NCBI GenBank assembly: GCA_903919145.1
Contig: CAIXGW010000363.1
Span: forward strand, 1-55,283
Direction of reading: 5' to 3'
Origin: an uncultured Myxococcales bacterium
Lineage (GTDB): Bacteria > Myxococcota_A > UBA9042
Length of the DNA stretch: 55,283 bases
A model generated the notes under the pieces. That model was not told the DNA's origin. It saw nothing but the letters and a program-made list of their open reading frames with translations, and made no database searches. Shown here piece by piece: positions 35,641-45,304 of the stretch; within the stretch, counting starts at the first letter, position 1; each line of letters starts with the position of its first letter. Position numbers and translations under genes: made by a program.

Positions 35641-37044
35641 ATGCACATTGGGCGGTTTGCGGAGTTGGGGCGGCGCGCGGCGCCGCCGGCGGTGGTGGTG
35701 GTTGGCGCACTGGTGGCCACTTTGGCCTTGACCGCCGTAGCCTACGCCCAGGCCAAAGCGCCGGCGCCAGTGCACTTTGACCGCAGTGCGGCCGGCGGCC
35801 AGTGGCTGGAGCGGCTGCAGGCGCTGTTTGGCTCGGTGGTGATGATCGCTGCCTGCTGGCTGGCGCGCGAGCGGCGACCCCACCAGAAGTTTCCGTGGCG
35901 GGTGGTGATCGCCGGCACGCTGATGCAGATGGTGCTGGCGGCGCTGATCCTCAAGACCGCACTGGCTGGCCGTTTCTTTGCCGCCGTCAACGACGCGTTT
36001 GTCGAGCTGATGAACTTCTCTAATGAAGGCGCGCGTTTCTTGTTTGGCAGCGCCATGGATGCACCCTATGGCTTGGTGGCGTTTCAGGTGCTGCCCACCA
36101 TCATCTTCTTTTCTTCGCTGATGACCTTGGGCTACCACACCGGCCTGATGGTGCGGATCGTCAAGTTCTTTTCGCGCTACTTGGCGCGCTGGATGGGTAC
36201 CTCTGGGGCGGAGTCGCTGTCGACCGTCGGCAACATCTTCTTGGGTCAGACTGAGGCGCCGCTGCTGGTCAAGCCGTTCTTGCCGCAGGCCACCCGCTCA
36301 GAGCTGCACTGCATCATGGTCGGCGGCTTTGGCACCGTGGCCGGCGGGGTCATGGCGGCCTATGTCGGGATGCTTCACAAGCAGTTTCCCGATATTGCCG
36401 GGCATCTGCTGACGGCCTCGATCATGGCAGCGCCCTGCACGGTGCTGGTGTCCAAGCTGCTGGTGCCCGAGACAGAGCGCCCTGAGACCGGGCCGGACCA
36501 CAAGATCGAAGTACCCAAGCTGCACCGCAACGCCATTGACGCCGCCGCTTCTGGGGCTTCAGAGGGCATGGCGCTCGCCCTGAACGTGGGGGCGATGCTG
36601 CTGGCGTTTATTGCGCTGGTGGCGCTGGTCAATGCCGTGTTGGGCTGGACGCTGGGCCTGGCCGGCATCGAGGGCATGACGCTGCAGCGCGTCTTTGGCT
36701 GGGTCTTTACGCCCATTGCGTGGCTGATGGGGATTTCGTGGCACGAGGCGCCGCAGGTCGGCACGTTGCTCGGCGTCAAGATGGTGCTCAACGAGTTTGT
36801 GGCCTACCTCGACCTCGCCAAAGACATGGGCAGCAGTCAGGCCCTGTCGCCGCGCGCTGCGGTGATCGCGGCTTATGCCTTGTGTGGCTTTGCCAATTTC
36901 TCTTCGATTGCCATCCAGATCGGCGGCATTAGCGGCATGGCTCCCGACCGGCGCCGGGATCTGGCAGAGTTGGGGCTGCGGGCGATGCTCGGCGGCTCGG
37001 TGGTGGGCTACATGACCGCGGCCTTGGTCGGCCTGATGATCTAA
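35641..37044 (+). CDS. nupC: Concentrative nucleoside transporter (CNT/NupC)
   Basis: 467 residues, inner-membrane, cation-coupled nucleoside uptake. Family landmarks are GNIFLGQTEAPLLVKPFLP, MVGGFGTVAGGVMAAY, NEFVAYLDLAKD and ALCGFANFSSIAIQIGG. The first ~50 residues, including a hydrophobic stretch VVVVGALVATLALTAVAYAQ, are an extension beyond the bacterial core. It starts 159 bases upstream-to-downstream away from the divergent hydrolase gene. The lipoprotein gene at 37054 follows 9 bases later. Confidence 0.9.
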   Translation: MHIGRFAELGRRAAPPAVVVVGALVATLALTAVAYAQAKAPAPVHFDRSAAGGQWLERLQALFGSVVMIAACWLARERRPHQKFPWRVVIAGTLMQMVLAALILKTALAGRFFAAVNDAFVELMNFSNEGARFLFGSAMDAPYGLVAFQVLPTIIFFSSLMTLGYHTGLMVRIVKFFSRYLARWMGTSGAESLSTVGNIFLGQTEAPLLVKPFLPQATRSELHCIMVGGFGTVAGGVMAAYVGMLHKQFPDIAGHLLTASIMAAPCTVLVSKLLVPETERPETGPDHKIEVPKLHRNAIDAAASGASEGMALALNVGAMLLAFIALVALVNAVLGWTLGLAGIEGMTLQRVFGWVFTPIAWLMGISWHEAPQVGTLLGVKMVLNEFVAYLDLAKDMGSSQALSPRAAVIAAYALCGFANFSSIAIQIGGISGMAPDRRRDLAELGLRAMLGGSVVGYMTAALVGLMI

Positions 37045-37053
37045 AGGATATGG

Positions 37054-38037
37054 ATGCGCTTGGGAGTTTTGACTATCGCGGCGGCGGTTTGGGCAGGGTG
37101 CTCTGCGGCCCCAACGCCGGTGCCGGCAGATACGGCGGCGGCTGATGCGAGCTCTGGCGACGCTGCTGGCGGCGCCGACGCGGATGCGGGCGGGGCGAGC
37201 CCTCTGTGTCGCGCCTTTCTGGCCGGGGCGGCGCTTGGCGCCTTGAAGGGAGACAAGCTGGGCGAGATCAGCGGTCTAGCCGACAGTCGCCGCAACCCAG
37301 GCGTGCTGTGGCTGCACAACGACTCGGGAGACAAGGCGCGGATCTTTGCCGTCAACCTGGCGGGCGCGCTGCTGTCAGAGCTGGCGTTGCCCGGGGTGCA
37401 GGCGATCGACTGGGAAGACATCGCGGTGGGGCCCGGGCCGCAGCCGGGCAAGACCTACCTGTACCTTGGCGACATCGGCGATAACCTGGCTAACCGCAAA
37501 ACGATTCAGGTCTATCGCGCGGCAGAGCCGCTGGTCGATCCCGGTCTGCCCGGGGCTTCGCAGAACCTGACGGGGATAGAGAAGCTTGAGCTGCGCTACC
37601 CGGATGGCGCGCATGACGCCGAGTCGCTGCTGGTCGACCCGTGGAGCGGCGACCTGATGCTGCTGACCAAGGACGAAGACGGAAAGTCCAAGCTTTACCT
37701 AGCCAAGGCGCCACTGCAGGCCGGCACGGTGGTCGACCTGGTCAAGGCCGGCAAGCTGGAATTCGGCAAGGGGGTGCTGCCGGGCGACGCCTTGGCCACC
37801 GCCGGCGACATCTCTGCCGACGGGCTCAGCATCGGCTTGCGCAGTCGCGACACCGCCTTTGAGTGGCGGCGCCTGCCCGGCGAGTCGGTGGCGATGACGC
37901 TGCTGGCGGCCCCCTGTGTAGTAGCGCTGGCCCAGGAAGACCAGGGCGAGGCCTTTGGCTATGCGGCAGATGGCACAGGTTTTCACACAGTCGGCGAAGG
38001 CAAGGGCGCAAAAATGCTATTTTATCGCCTGAAGTGA
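37054..38037 (+). CDS. Propeller-like lipoprotein
   Basis: 327 residues. The lipobox is VWAGCSA. After an Ala/Asp linker come ISGLADSRRNPGVLWLHNDS, AIDWEDIAVGPGPQPGKTYL, YLGDIGDNLANRKTIQVYR and DAESLLVDPWSGDLMLLTKD, a blade pattern seen in predicted beta-propeller esterase/phytase-like proteins. No catalytic residues can be named. AAAGGA at 37043-37048 supports the ATG. It is probably co-transcribed with the nucleoside transporter. Confidence 0.7.
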   Translation: MRLGVLTIAAAVWAGCSAAPTPVPADTAAADASSGDAAGGADADAGGASPLCRAFLAGAALGALKGDKLGEISGLADSRRNPGVLWLHNDSGDKARIFAVNLAGALLSELALPGVQAIDWEDIAVGPGPQPGKTYLYLGDIGDNLANRKTIQVYRAAEPLVDPGLPGASQNLTGIEKLELRYPDGAHDAESLLVDPWSGDLMLLTKDEDGKSKLYLAKAPLQAGTVVDLVKAGKLEFGKGVLPGDALATAGDISADGLSIGLRSRDTAFEWRRLPGESVAMTLLAAPCVVALAQEDQGEAFGYAADGTGFHTVGEGKGAKMLFYRLK

Positions 38038-38169
38038 CCCTTGCGGCAGCGGTTTGACAGCGCACGCCGGCGGTGAAAGAGTTGCCAAACCGGCGGACGC
38101 GCGGCTTGCGCGCCCCAGCGGGATTGGCTATCGGACAGAGGACCGCTTTGCGGCCGGCACAGGAGACGC

Positions 38170-38844
38170 ATGAAGGGCACAGTCAGAGGCAAGGGGCGGC
38201 GTAGCAATTGGGGCCGGGCGATGTCGGCATTGGCGTTGGCGTCTCTGGGAATGGTGCCGGCGGTCAGCGGCTGCGACACCGCCCCAGAGAGCACAGCCAA
38301 AGCTGACGCGGTCGCCGGCGATGCGGTCACGGCGGACCAGACGTCTGACAGCCTGGGTAACTGCCCGTTTACCCGCGCGGCGCCGGCCAGCAGTCCCATT
38401 GTCATCAACGAGGTCCAGGGCAAGGGCGACGACTGGATCGAGCTGCACAACAAGAGCGGCGCCACCGTCAGCCTGGCTGGCTACAGCGTGGCCGACCAAA
38501 ATGAGCTCGGCTGCCCAGACCTTTTAGACGGCGTTGCCTTTCCAGCCGATGCCACCATCGCCGCTGGCGGCTACATCCTGGTTGAAGCTGGCAAGACCAC
38601 TCCAGAGATCGGCCTGACCACCAAGTGCATCCAGGGCGGGCCAGAGACCTGCTACCAGGCCGCGTTCAAGGTGTCGGCTGCTGGCGGAGACAAGGTGTTC
38701 TTGACCCTGAACAAGACCGTTGTAGACACCGTCTCTGTGCCGCCCAACGTGCTGCTGGACGGCACCCAGACGTGGGGGCGGTTGCCCAACGGCACCGGCG
38801 AGTTCAAGAGCGCCGTGCCGACGCCGGGCGCCGCCAACAAGTAA
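38170..38844 (+). CDS. Lamin-tail (LTD) domain lipoprotein
   Basis: 224 residues. The lipobox is AVSGCDT. A lamin-tail domain covers about 75-200: PIVINEVQGKGDDWIELHNK, VSLAGYSVADQ and TIAAGGYILVEAG. The end TWGRLPNGTGEFKSAVPTPG is the usual LTD close. A surface adhesion or nuclease-partner role is common for bacterial LTD proteins, but none can be assigned. AGGAGA 5 bases upstream fixes the ATG. Confidence 0.8.
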   Translation: MKGTVRGKGRRSNWGRAMSALALASLGMVPAVSGCDTAPESTAKADAVAGDAVTADQTSDSLGNCPFTRAAPASSPIVINEVQGKGDDWIELHNKSGATVSLAGYSVADQNELGCPDLLDGVAFPADATIAAGGYILVEAGKTTPEIGLTTKCIQGGPETCYQAAFKVSAAGGDKVFLTLNKTVVDTVSVPPNVLLDGTQTWGRLPNGTGEFKSAVPTPGAANK

Positions 38845-39506
38845 GAACTGTCTCAGAATAACGCGGGCGCTCGCAACACAAGCGGCCCTGGCATCCAGAC
38901 AGTGCGGTAGGCATTGTCTGATTCATGATTTTACTACAGAGTTTACCTGATCGGCGAGGCTGCGACGCCCTGCCCAGGCCTCTTGCCAAGGCAGCGGACC
39001 CCGGCGCAGCGACGGTCCCATGCTCGCGTCCGACAGTCCCCTAGGGAATGTCTGATCGCTGATTCCGCTACGGATTTCGTCTGGCCGGTCTGGCGACGGC
39101 AGCCTGTGCTGGTCCATGGCGCAGGCTGGGGACCCCGACAGGGCCGACCGTCCTGTGCGGGCGCACGACAGGGCGCTGCTGGGGTCGGAGAGTAGTCGGA
39201 CAGTCCCCTAGGGAATGTCTGATCCTCAGGATGCTTGGAGAATTGGCGGCGACCGTGCGACCGGGCGGCCGTCGACCCCTTGAGGCGAGGTTGGCCGCAC
39301 CGGCTGTAGGAGGACGACGGTCTTGCGTCCGGACACTCCCCTAGGCAATGTCGGACCGGCGTCCGGACACTCCCCTAGGCAATGTCCGATCCGCTCGGGC
39401 ATCGCCCCAGTTGCAGGCAGGTGCTTGCATAATTGCGCCATGTTATGGCCAAAACGCTAGCCGAGACGGCCTTTCGCTGCCATGCTCCACAAAAAAGGTT
39501 TTCACC
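38845..39506. repeat. Non-coding region with family B palindrome cluster
   Basis: No gene is seen in 662 bases. Five imperfect palindromes centred on CCTAGG occur: 38896-38924 (degenerate), 39029-39057, 39196-39224, 39328-39358 and 39361-39391. The typical form is TCCGACAGTCCCCTAGGGAA followed by TGTCTGATC. The last two are a tandem pair with a 34-bp period from 39325. The 39029 copy shows similarity of about 70 bases to the reverse complement at 45.3 kb. Open frames across it are short and inconsistent. Confidence 0.75.
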
Positions 39507-40049
39507 ATGACGCGACCCCTAGACCGCGCGACCATCCACGCCAAAGCCCTGCGCGCAGCCGCTGCCGTGGCGTTCGGCACTGCAGGCTGCGGAGCCACAA
39601 CCGATGCAGGCCCGGCTGGCGCTGCCGCAGAGGTCCAGTCGGACGCCGCGGTGGAAAGCGCCGATGCGGCAGGCCGCGCTGCCGACGCGGGCTCGGTCAC
39701 TGGGGCCGACGCAGCCGCAGACACTGGCACGGACGCAGTCGCGGACGCGGGCACGGACGCAGCCGCCGAGACTGGTGCGGGCACAGCTGCCGACACAGGT
39801 GGCGACGCCATCGCCGCTGCTGACTCCGCCGGTGATGGCCGCCCCGACTGCAGCAAACCACCCGCCCGCGGGGACGGCGAGTGCTGCCAGAAACTCACAA
39901 CGTGGTGCGAAAACGCCTATCCCAAAGACAGCAAGGCCCAAAGTGACTGTGTGTGGGGCCCCGACTTCAATGGCTCCACGGGGTGCATCCCGTGGGGACC
40001 GCCGGCGCCGCCCGAGTGGAGCGGAGTCCGCGTCCAGGGTTTGGCATGA
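39507..40049 (+). CDS. Short lipoprotein with Ala/Asp/Thr repeats
   Basis: 180 residues. The lipobox is TAGCGAT. A long low-complexity region (DAAADTGTDAVADAGTDAAA and similar) ends at about residue 115. The C-terminus is Cys-containing: GDGECCQKLTTWCENAYPKD and FNGSTGCIPWGPPAPPEW. It overlaps the ferritin-like gene start by four bases (ATGA), suggesting coupling. The cluster of family B palindromes lies just upstream. Confidence 0.65.
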   Translation: MTRPLDRATIHAKALRAAAAVAFGTAGCGATTDAGPAGAAAEVQSDAAVESADAAGRAADAGSVTGADAAADTGTDAVADAGTDAAAETGAGTAADTGGDAIAAADSAGDGRPDCSKPPARGDGECCQKLTTWCENAYPKDSKAQSDCVWGPDFNGSTGCIPWGPPAPPEWSGVRVQGLA

Positions 40050-40870
40050 ACGCAGGGATGCTGGACTTGCGCGTGGAAGCCGCGCAGCTCGCGCCCGCCG
40101 TGGGCGATCTGCCGGAGCTGACCGCTGCAGAGCGGCACAGCGCGGTGGCGACGTGGCGCGGGCGCATGGTCAACGAGCACATCTCGTCGCGGGTCTTTGG
40201 CGTCCTGCTGGGGCAGGCGATGGCTGCCGGCCTGTCGGCGCGACGGCAGACTCAAATTGCCGAATTTGCCTGTGAGGAGCTGCGTCACGCCCGTCAGTGT
40301 GCCTCTGTGGTAGCGGCGCTGGGCGGCGAGGCTGTTGCGCCGCTGCCGGCCTTGCCCGGGGTGCCGAGCCACAGCGACGCCGAGCCGCTTGAGGCGCTGC
40401 TGCGCAACGTCGTGTCGGTGTGCTGCTTGGCAGAGACGGTTGCCGTGGCGCTGATCCGCGCCGAGACGCTGGAGATCGGCCCGCCACAGCTGCTGCACCT
40501 CCTTGAAGGAATCCTGGCCGACGAGGTCGGGCACGCGCGCTTTGGCTGGACGCTGTTGGACGAGCTGGCGCCGCTGGACCCGCCGCTGCGCGAACGGCTC
40601 TCGGCCTACCTGGAAACGGCGCTGACCCACCTGGTGGAGCACGAGCTGCTGCACCTGCCGGCCCGCGGCGACATGGGCGCGCGTGCTGCACAGGTCGGTG
40701 TGTGTTCTGGGCTGGCCGCGCGACAGCTGCTGTTCGACACCATCGACACAGTGATCCTGCCCGGTCTGGCGCGCCACGGCCTGCAGCCGCGCGACAGCTG
40801 GCGGCATCGCCAAGGGCCTTTGAATGATGAGGCGGCCGCGGGACAGGTAGAAGCGGGGCAGCCAGCCTAG
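40046..40870 (+). CDS. Ferritin-like diiron domain protein
   Basis: 274 residues. Metal-ligand spacing is MVNEHISSRVF (Glu), EFACEELRHARQC (ExxH), CLAETVAVALI (Glu) and ILADEVGHARFGW (ExxH), the ferritin-like four-helix diiron set. It may be an oxidase, oxygenase or storage protein; substrate unknown. Its start overlaps the lipoprotein stop. The C-terminal GLQPRDSWRHRQG tail is not part of the diiron core. Confidence 0.75.
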   Translation: MNAGMLDLRVEAAQLAPAVGDLPELTAAERHSAVATWRGRMVNEHISSRVFGVLLGQAMAAGLSARRQTQIAEFACEELRHARQCASVVAALGGEAVAPLPALPGVPSHSDAEPLEALLRNVVSVCCLAETVAVALIRAETLEIGPPQLLHLLEGILADEVGHARFGWTLLDELAPLDPPLRERLSAYLETALTHLVEHELLHLPARGDMGARAAQVGVCSGLAARQLLFDTIDTVILPGLARHGLQPRDSWRHRQGPLNDEAAAGQVEAGQPA

Positions 40871-41187
40871 CCTCAAGAGCCGCTGGAGTGCCATGCCTGG
40901 CGCCCGGTTTATGCTCAAGGTCCAAGGGTTGCTGGTGGTCTCGGCTGCGTCCCCCTCAGCTACGTCCGTTCCACAGCCCAGCATGAAAGTGGCGGTCGGC
41001 GCAGCCTGGCCGACTAAGGCGCGCAGGCCCCTATCTCAGGCCATCACCTCGCCGCCGCGCCGCCTCTTGGCCGGCCGTCCACTCGCGGGCCAGTCACGGT
41101 TTTGCCAAATGCCCCCTGCAAGCTGGACGCAGTGCCGAGTTGCTGCTACCTGTGGTCGGCGCACTGTGCCGCACGGCGACTGCCAAG
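40871..41187. other. Intergenic region, no confident gene
   Basis: 317 bases between two plus-strand genes. A minus-strand segment reads MLGCGTDVAEGDAAETTSNP, lipoprotein-like in style, but no signal peptide precedes it and its frame runs on as a shadow of the ferritin-like gene. I do not call it. Confidence 0.3.
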
Positions 41188-42441
41188 ATGCTTCGACTGG
41201 TTTTCTACGGTTTGCTGTTCCGCGGTGCCGTCGCCGGGCTGATGGTGGTAGCGTGGCTGGACCGCACCTTTGGCCGCCGGCTGCCCTTCCCTCGCAATCC
41301 CGACCAGTTGATCGAGCGAAAGCAGTGGTGCCTTGCCCAATTGACGGCAGACGGGGCCCTGCCGCGTGGCGCCAGCGTGCAGCGGTTTGAGGTCGTACGG
41401 TTCAAGACAGCGCAAGCCTTCCGCTCGCTGTGTGCCCGGGTGCGCATCGAGGTCGCGGCCGCCGATGGCGAGCACAGCCTGGAAGTCCTGGCTAAGTTCG
41501 CGCCGCGGCCAGAGAGCTTGCGCGACCACGCCATCTTTATCCTGCAGGACAACCACGGCAAGGAAGCCGGCGTCTATGCCAACCTGGCTGGCGACCCCAA
41601 CATCGCCATGCCGCAAAGCTACTTCGCCCAGGCCGACCCGGGCACCGGCAACCTGTGCCTGCTGCTTGAACTGATGCGCGGTGCGGTCGAAGTGACCGAG
41701 CGCCAAGGCTGTCCGCCCGAGCTGTGCGAGCTGGCCGTCGATGCGTTCGCCAACCTGCACGCGGCCTTCTGGCAGCGCTCCGACCCGCGTACCCAGTTTC
41801 TGCGCAGCGTGCCCGACCCCGTCATCGACTTTTTTGGCAGCCTGTTTCAGGGGCCGGACCGCGTGCTGTTGGGGCAGTTGCTGCGCAGCGTGTGGCGGCA
41901 TGACAACCAAGAGCCGACCACGGTGCTTCACGGCGACGCACGCGTCGGCAACATGCTCTTTCCTGCCGCTGACGGCTCTGGCCGATTTGTGCTGATCGAC
42001 TGGCAAGCGGCGCGCAAGGGCAAGGGCGCGTTTGATCTGGCCTATTTTCTGGTGCTCAGCGTCGATGCCAACGTGCGGCGCAGCCATGGCGAGCGCCTGC
42101 TCGATCGCTACCATGCGGGGCTGCTGCAGGGCGGGGTGCGCGGCTACACACGGCAGATGCTGTCTGACGACTACCAGTTTGCCTGCCTGTTGACCCTGGC
42201 GTTTGTCTCGCTGCCGCTGCTGAGTGCGGAGTCGAGCGGCACCGCTGACAATGCCGCTGGACTGCGCGAGCTGGGCGAAGTGTGGACAGGGCGGATGGCG
42301 GATCTAGTGCAAGACCTTGACTTCGATTGGATCCATGCGCACACCGGCCTGGACCCGCTGGCGCTCAAGGCTGCATTTGAGCGGTCGGGGCGGGCCAGCA
42401 TCGGCGCAGCGACAGACACCTCAAATCCATGGAGTGCGTGA
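41188..42441 (+). CDS. Aminoglycoside-phosphotransferase/ecdysteroid-kinase-like protein
   Basis: 417 residues. A kinase-like fold: the catalytic segment TTVLHGDARVGNMLF and the metal-binding VLIDWQAARKGKGAFDLAYF match the Brenner/DFG equivalents of the APH and EcKinase families. The substrate is unknown. A short hydrophobic segment near residues 3-20 (LVFYGLLFRGAVAGLMVVAW) may be a membrane anchor. I use the ATG at 41188; a TTG at 41140 is possible. It overlaps the esterase gene by one base (TGATG). Confidence 0.75.
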   Translation: MLRLVFYGLLFRGAVAGLMVVAWLDRTFGRRLPFPRNPDQLIERKQWCLAQLTADGALPRGASVQRFEVVRFKTAQAFRSLCARVRIEVAAADGEHSLEVLAKFAPRPESLRDHAIFILQDNHGKEAGVYANLAGDPNIAMPQSYFAQADPGTGNLCLLLELMRGAVEVTERQGCPPELCELAVDAFANLHAAFWQRSDPRTQFLRSVPDPVIDFFGSLFQGPDRVLLGQLLRSVWRHDNQEPTTVLHGDARVGNMLFPAADGSGRFVLIDWQAARKGKGAFDLAYFLVLSVDANVRRSHGERLLDRYHAGLLQGGVRGYTRQMLSDDYQFACLLTLAFVSLPLLSAESSGTADNAAGLRELGEVWTGRMADLVQDLDFDWIHAHTGLDPLALKAAFERSGRASIGAATDTSNPWSA

Positions 42442-43439
42442 TGTCATCAATATGGCTACTGATTCGTTGCCTGCTTGCGCTGCCTTGGCTGGTGGTGCGG
42501 GTCATCGCCCGGCACCTCCTGGGTCGGCTTCCGCAGCGTTGGCCCTTGCCATTTGCCGTGGCCGTCGCTGTCCTCCACTTCTTTGTTGGCGCGATCCTCG
42601 GCCCGCTGATGGCAGGGCGCAAGCTGAATCTGCCGTCGGCGCCTCTGCGCGGGCGGCTAGGTCGCGAGACTGAGAGGCGAGCTGGTGTGCTGGGCGACCG
42701 CCCTGTCGAGTGGCTGTGGCCTCGCGAAACTGCATCAAAGCGCTGCATTTTGTACTTGCACGGCGGCGCCTTTGTCACGGGCTCCATCGACACCCACCGG
42801 CCGATGATGGCGCAGTTGGCCCACGCTGGCGCTGCGCGGGTCGTCGGCTTGGACTACCGCCTGGCTCCCCAACATCCCTTCCCAGCCGCCCTGGACGACT
42901 GTGTTGCCGCGTGGCAGGCCTTGCTGGATGCCGGAGAGGACCCACGCCAGATGGTCATTGCCGGAGACTCCGCTGGCGGCGGGCTGGCGGCATCGACCTT
43001 GCTGGTGCTCAAGGCCAAAGGACTGGCCCTGCCAGCGGCCGCGTGGCTGGTGTCGCCGGCCGTGGACCTGGCCGACGACCGGCCATCGTGGCAGCGCAAC
43101 CTGCCCTTTGACTACCTTGCGCCGCTCCGCGGCCAGCTGCAGCGGCTGGTCCCGACTTATCTCGGCGCAAACGGCAATCCGATGGATCCGCTGGCTTCTC
43201 CAGTCTACGGCGAATTGACCGGCCTGCCGCCACTGCTGATCCACGTTGGCGAGCGCGAGGTTCTGCACGACCAGGTCGCCGCCTTTGCCGGGCGCGCCCA
43301 AGCTGCCGGTGTGGACACGACGCTGGTGGTGGGCGCCGACATGGTCCACGTCTATCCGGCCTTCCTTGGCCTGGTGCCTGCCGCGGCGGAGGCGTTCGCT
43401 GAAGCCGGCAGCTTTGTCCAGACGCACACGCCGGGCTAG
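42441..43439 (+). CDS. HSL-family carboxylesterase/lipase
   Basis: 332 residues. The hormone-sensitive-lipase motifs are LYLHGGAFVTGS and VIAGDSAGGGLAAS, with the acid near LIHVGEREVLHDQ and the His near GADMVHVYPAF. A hydrophobic N-terminus (about 4-55) suggests inner-membrane anchoring. Coupled to the kinase-like gene; the pair could modify a common lipid or small-molecule substrate, by inference only. ATG at 42429 is an alternative start. Confidence 0.85.
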   Translation: MSSIWLLIRCLLALPWLVVRVIARHLLGRLPQRWPLPFAVAVAVLHFFVGAILGPLMAGRKLNLPSAPLRGRLGRETERRAGVLGDRPVEWLWPRETASKRCILYLHGGAFVTGSIDTHRPMMAQLAHAGAARVVGLDYRLAPQHPFPAALDDCVAAWQALLDAGEDPRQMVIAGDSAGGGLAASTLLVLKAKGLALPAAAWLVSPAVDLADDRPSWQRNLPFDYLAPLRGQLQRLVPTYLGANGNPMDPLASPVYGELTGLPPLLIHVGEREVLHDQVAAFAGRAQAAGVDTTLVVGADMVHVYPAFLGLVPAAAEAFAEAGSFVQTHTPG

Positions 43440-43481
43440 AAACTGGGCCCGCACACCCAGCAGCCCGGCAGGGTCGGTGGC

Positions 43482-45098
43482 TCAGTCGACCAGCTGCGGC
43501 GCCAAGCCCGGCCTGGCTTCTTTGGCGCGGACGGCGGGTCGCTTGCCTGAAGCTGGAGCAAGAGCGGGCGGTTGCGCTGGGGCGGCGACTGGTTCAGCGG
43601 TTGGCACCGTTACTGCGGCGGGCGCCACCACCGGCTGGACCTGAGGCGTTGGCGCGGCTTGGGGCGCTGGACCGGCTGGGGCCGGGGCTGCTGCAGCGGT
43701 GGGCTGGGCAGCTGGACCCGCCGCGACAATCGGCGGATCAGGCGTTCCTGCCGGCTTGCCGCGGCCGGCCGTTTCGGCAATTGCCGCCACCGCAGCCAAA
43801 GCAGCCAACACTGCCAACACTGCGCCCATCCGCAACGCCTTGCCCCTGGTCGGTCCTGCGGTTTCAGCCGCGGCCGGAGCCGCAGCCGGAGCCGCCGCCG
43901 GCCCCGCAGCCTTGTCGTCAGCGGGCTCCGGCTCTGCCGCGGCCGCAGCTGCGGCCACCAAGCGGGGCTCTGGCGCGGTCGGCGCTGCAGCCGCCACCTT
44001 GGCCGGTGGCGGCAAATGGCGCATCGTGGGCTCGTCGGCGCCGGCCATCGTATCGGGGTCGGTGGCCTCGTCTTCAGGAAGCGCCCGACCTTCCCCCACG
44101 GCCTGCAGCGCCAAGCCCAGAGCTGTCGCCGTTGCATACCGGTCCCCTGGCTTCTTGGCCAGCGTCCGCAGCAGCACTTGGACAAACTCGTCGGTCAGTG
44201 GCGTGGTGCAAAGCGTGCGCGGGTCAGGGGCGGGCGCCATCACATGCATTTGCATCAGCCGCAGCGGCTCTTTGTGTTCAAACGGCAAGCGCCCAACTAC
44301 ACAGGCAAACATTACCACCGCCAGCGAGTACAGGTCGCTGCGACCGTCGACCTCATCGCCCTTGCATTTCTCTGGACTCATGAATGCCGGCGTGCCCGGG
44401 GCCGCTCCGGTGGCCGTGAGCGAAGAATCGACCGTTCTGGCAATGCCAAAGTCGAGCACCTTGACCAGCCTTTGCCCGTCGCTGCCGTCCACAAGCATCA
44501 GATTGGCCGGCTTGAGGTCGCGGTGAACCAGCTGGTGCTGATGGGCTTCTGCCAAGCTGTCCGGGACTTGCAGGGCAAAGTTGATGATTTCCGCTTGGCT
44601 GAACAGCATCTTGGCCAGGATTCGTTCGCGCAGCTCGGCGTGCAGGGTCCGGCCGCGGATGAGCTCCATGGCCATGTACAGCGGACCCTGGCTGTCTTGC
44701 CCCACGTCAAAGACCCGCACAGTGTTGGGGTGTTGCAGAGAAGCGGTGACCTTGGCCTCTCTGAAGAACCGCCGCATGGCCACGTCGCCCGCTTGGCCAG
44801 GCTCTGCAGCCATCAGCTTGATCGCCAATTCCTGTTGGGTTCCGCAGTGCTCAGCGGCAAACACCGCAGCAAAGCCGCCCGCCCCCAAGGGGCCGGTGAT
44901 GCGGTAGCGCTCTCCAATCAAGTCGCCGGCCTGAAACGACCGCGGATTGCGGCCAAATCCTCGCATCTCAACTGTTTGTGTGCTGTCGACGGGGCAATTC
45001 GCCTCCGCCGTGCGCCGGCCACAGACGGGGCAGAATCGGTCCGCGGCGCTTGGCTGGGTCGACAGGTGGGGCAGGCCCGGCAGGGTGGGAGCAGACAC
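43482..45098 (-). CDS. Membrane Ser/Thr protein kinase
   Basis: 538 residues with a GTG start. An N-terminal zinc-ribbon-like piece (FCPVCGRR ... NCPVDST) is followed by a kinase domain at about 63-335: LGAGGFAAVFAAEH, AIKLMAAE, HRDLKPANLML, VKVLDFGIART, GTPAFMSPEKCKGDEVDGRS. A transmembrane helix lies near 430 (MGAVLAVLAALAAVAAIAET), with a Pro/Ala-rich outer tail. The layout is common in Myxococcota signalling kinases. SPE replaces the usual APE. It is convergent with the esterase gene. Confidence 0.93.
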   Translation of the reverse strand: MSAPTLPGLPHLSTQPSAADRFCPVCGRRTAEANCPVDSTQTVEMRGFGRNPRSFQAGDLIGERYRITGPLGAGGFAAVFAAEHCGTQQELAIKLMAAEPGQAGDVAMRRFFREAKVTASLQHPNTVRVFDVGQDSQGPLYMAMELIRGRTLHAELRERILAKMLFSQAEIINFALQVPDSLAEAHQHQLVHRDLKPANLMLVDGSDGQRLVKVLDFGIARTVDSSLTATGAAPGTPAFMSPEKCKGDEVDGRSDLYSLAVVMFACVVGRLPFEHKEPLRLMQMHVMAPAPDPRTLCTTPLTDEFVQVLLRTLAKKPGDRYATATALGLALQAVGEGRALPEDEATDPDTMAGADEPTMRHLPPPAKVAAAAPTAPEPRLVAAAAAAAEPEPADDKAAGPAAAPAAAPAAAETAGPTRGKALRMGAVLAVLAALAAVAAIAETAGRGKPAGTPDPPIVAAGPAAQPTAAAAPAPAGPAPQAAPTPQVQPVVAPAAVTVPTAEPVAAPAQPPALAPASGKRPAVRAKEARPGLAPQLVD

Positions 45099-45304
45099 GC
45101 GAACCTCTGAGCGCCGCGGCGGGAGCCGGCCGGTCAGTTGGCTATCATAGATGAATTCGTCGGATTTTCAGATGGAAGCTCCGCCGATGATTGGGTTGCA
45201 GCGGAGCAGGTTGCAGGGTGGTCGAAAGCCCTGCGACTCGAACGACGCTGGAGCGAGCGGCGGTCTTGGCTGTAGGCCAGCACGAAAACCCACGCAATGT
45301 CAGT

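Noticed and set aside
40871..40984. A minus-strand segment MLGCGTDVAEGDAAETTSNP that looks like a lipoprotein start
   Set aside because: No signal peptide precedes the Cys, an in-frame TGA lies shortly upstream, and the frame runs on as a shadow of the ferritin-like gene.
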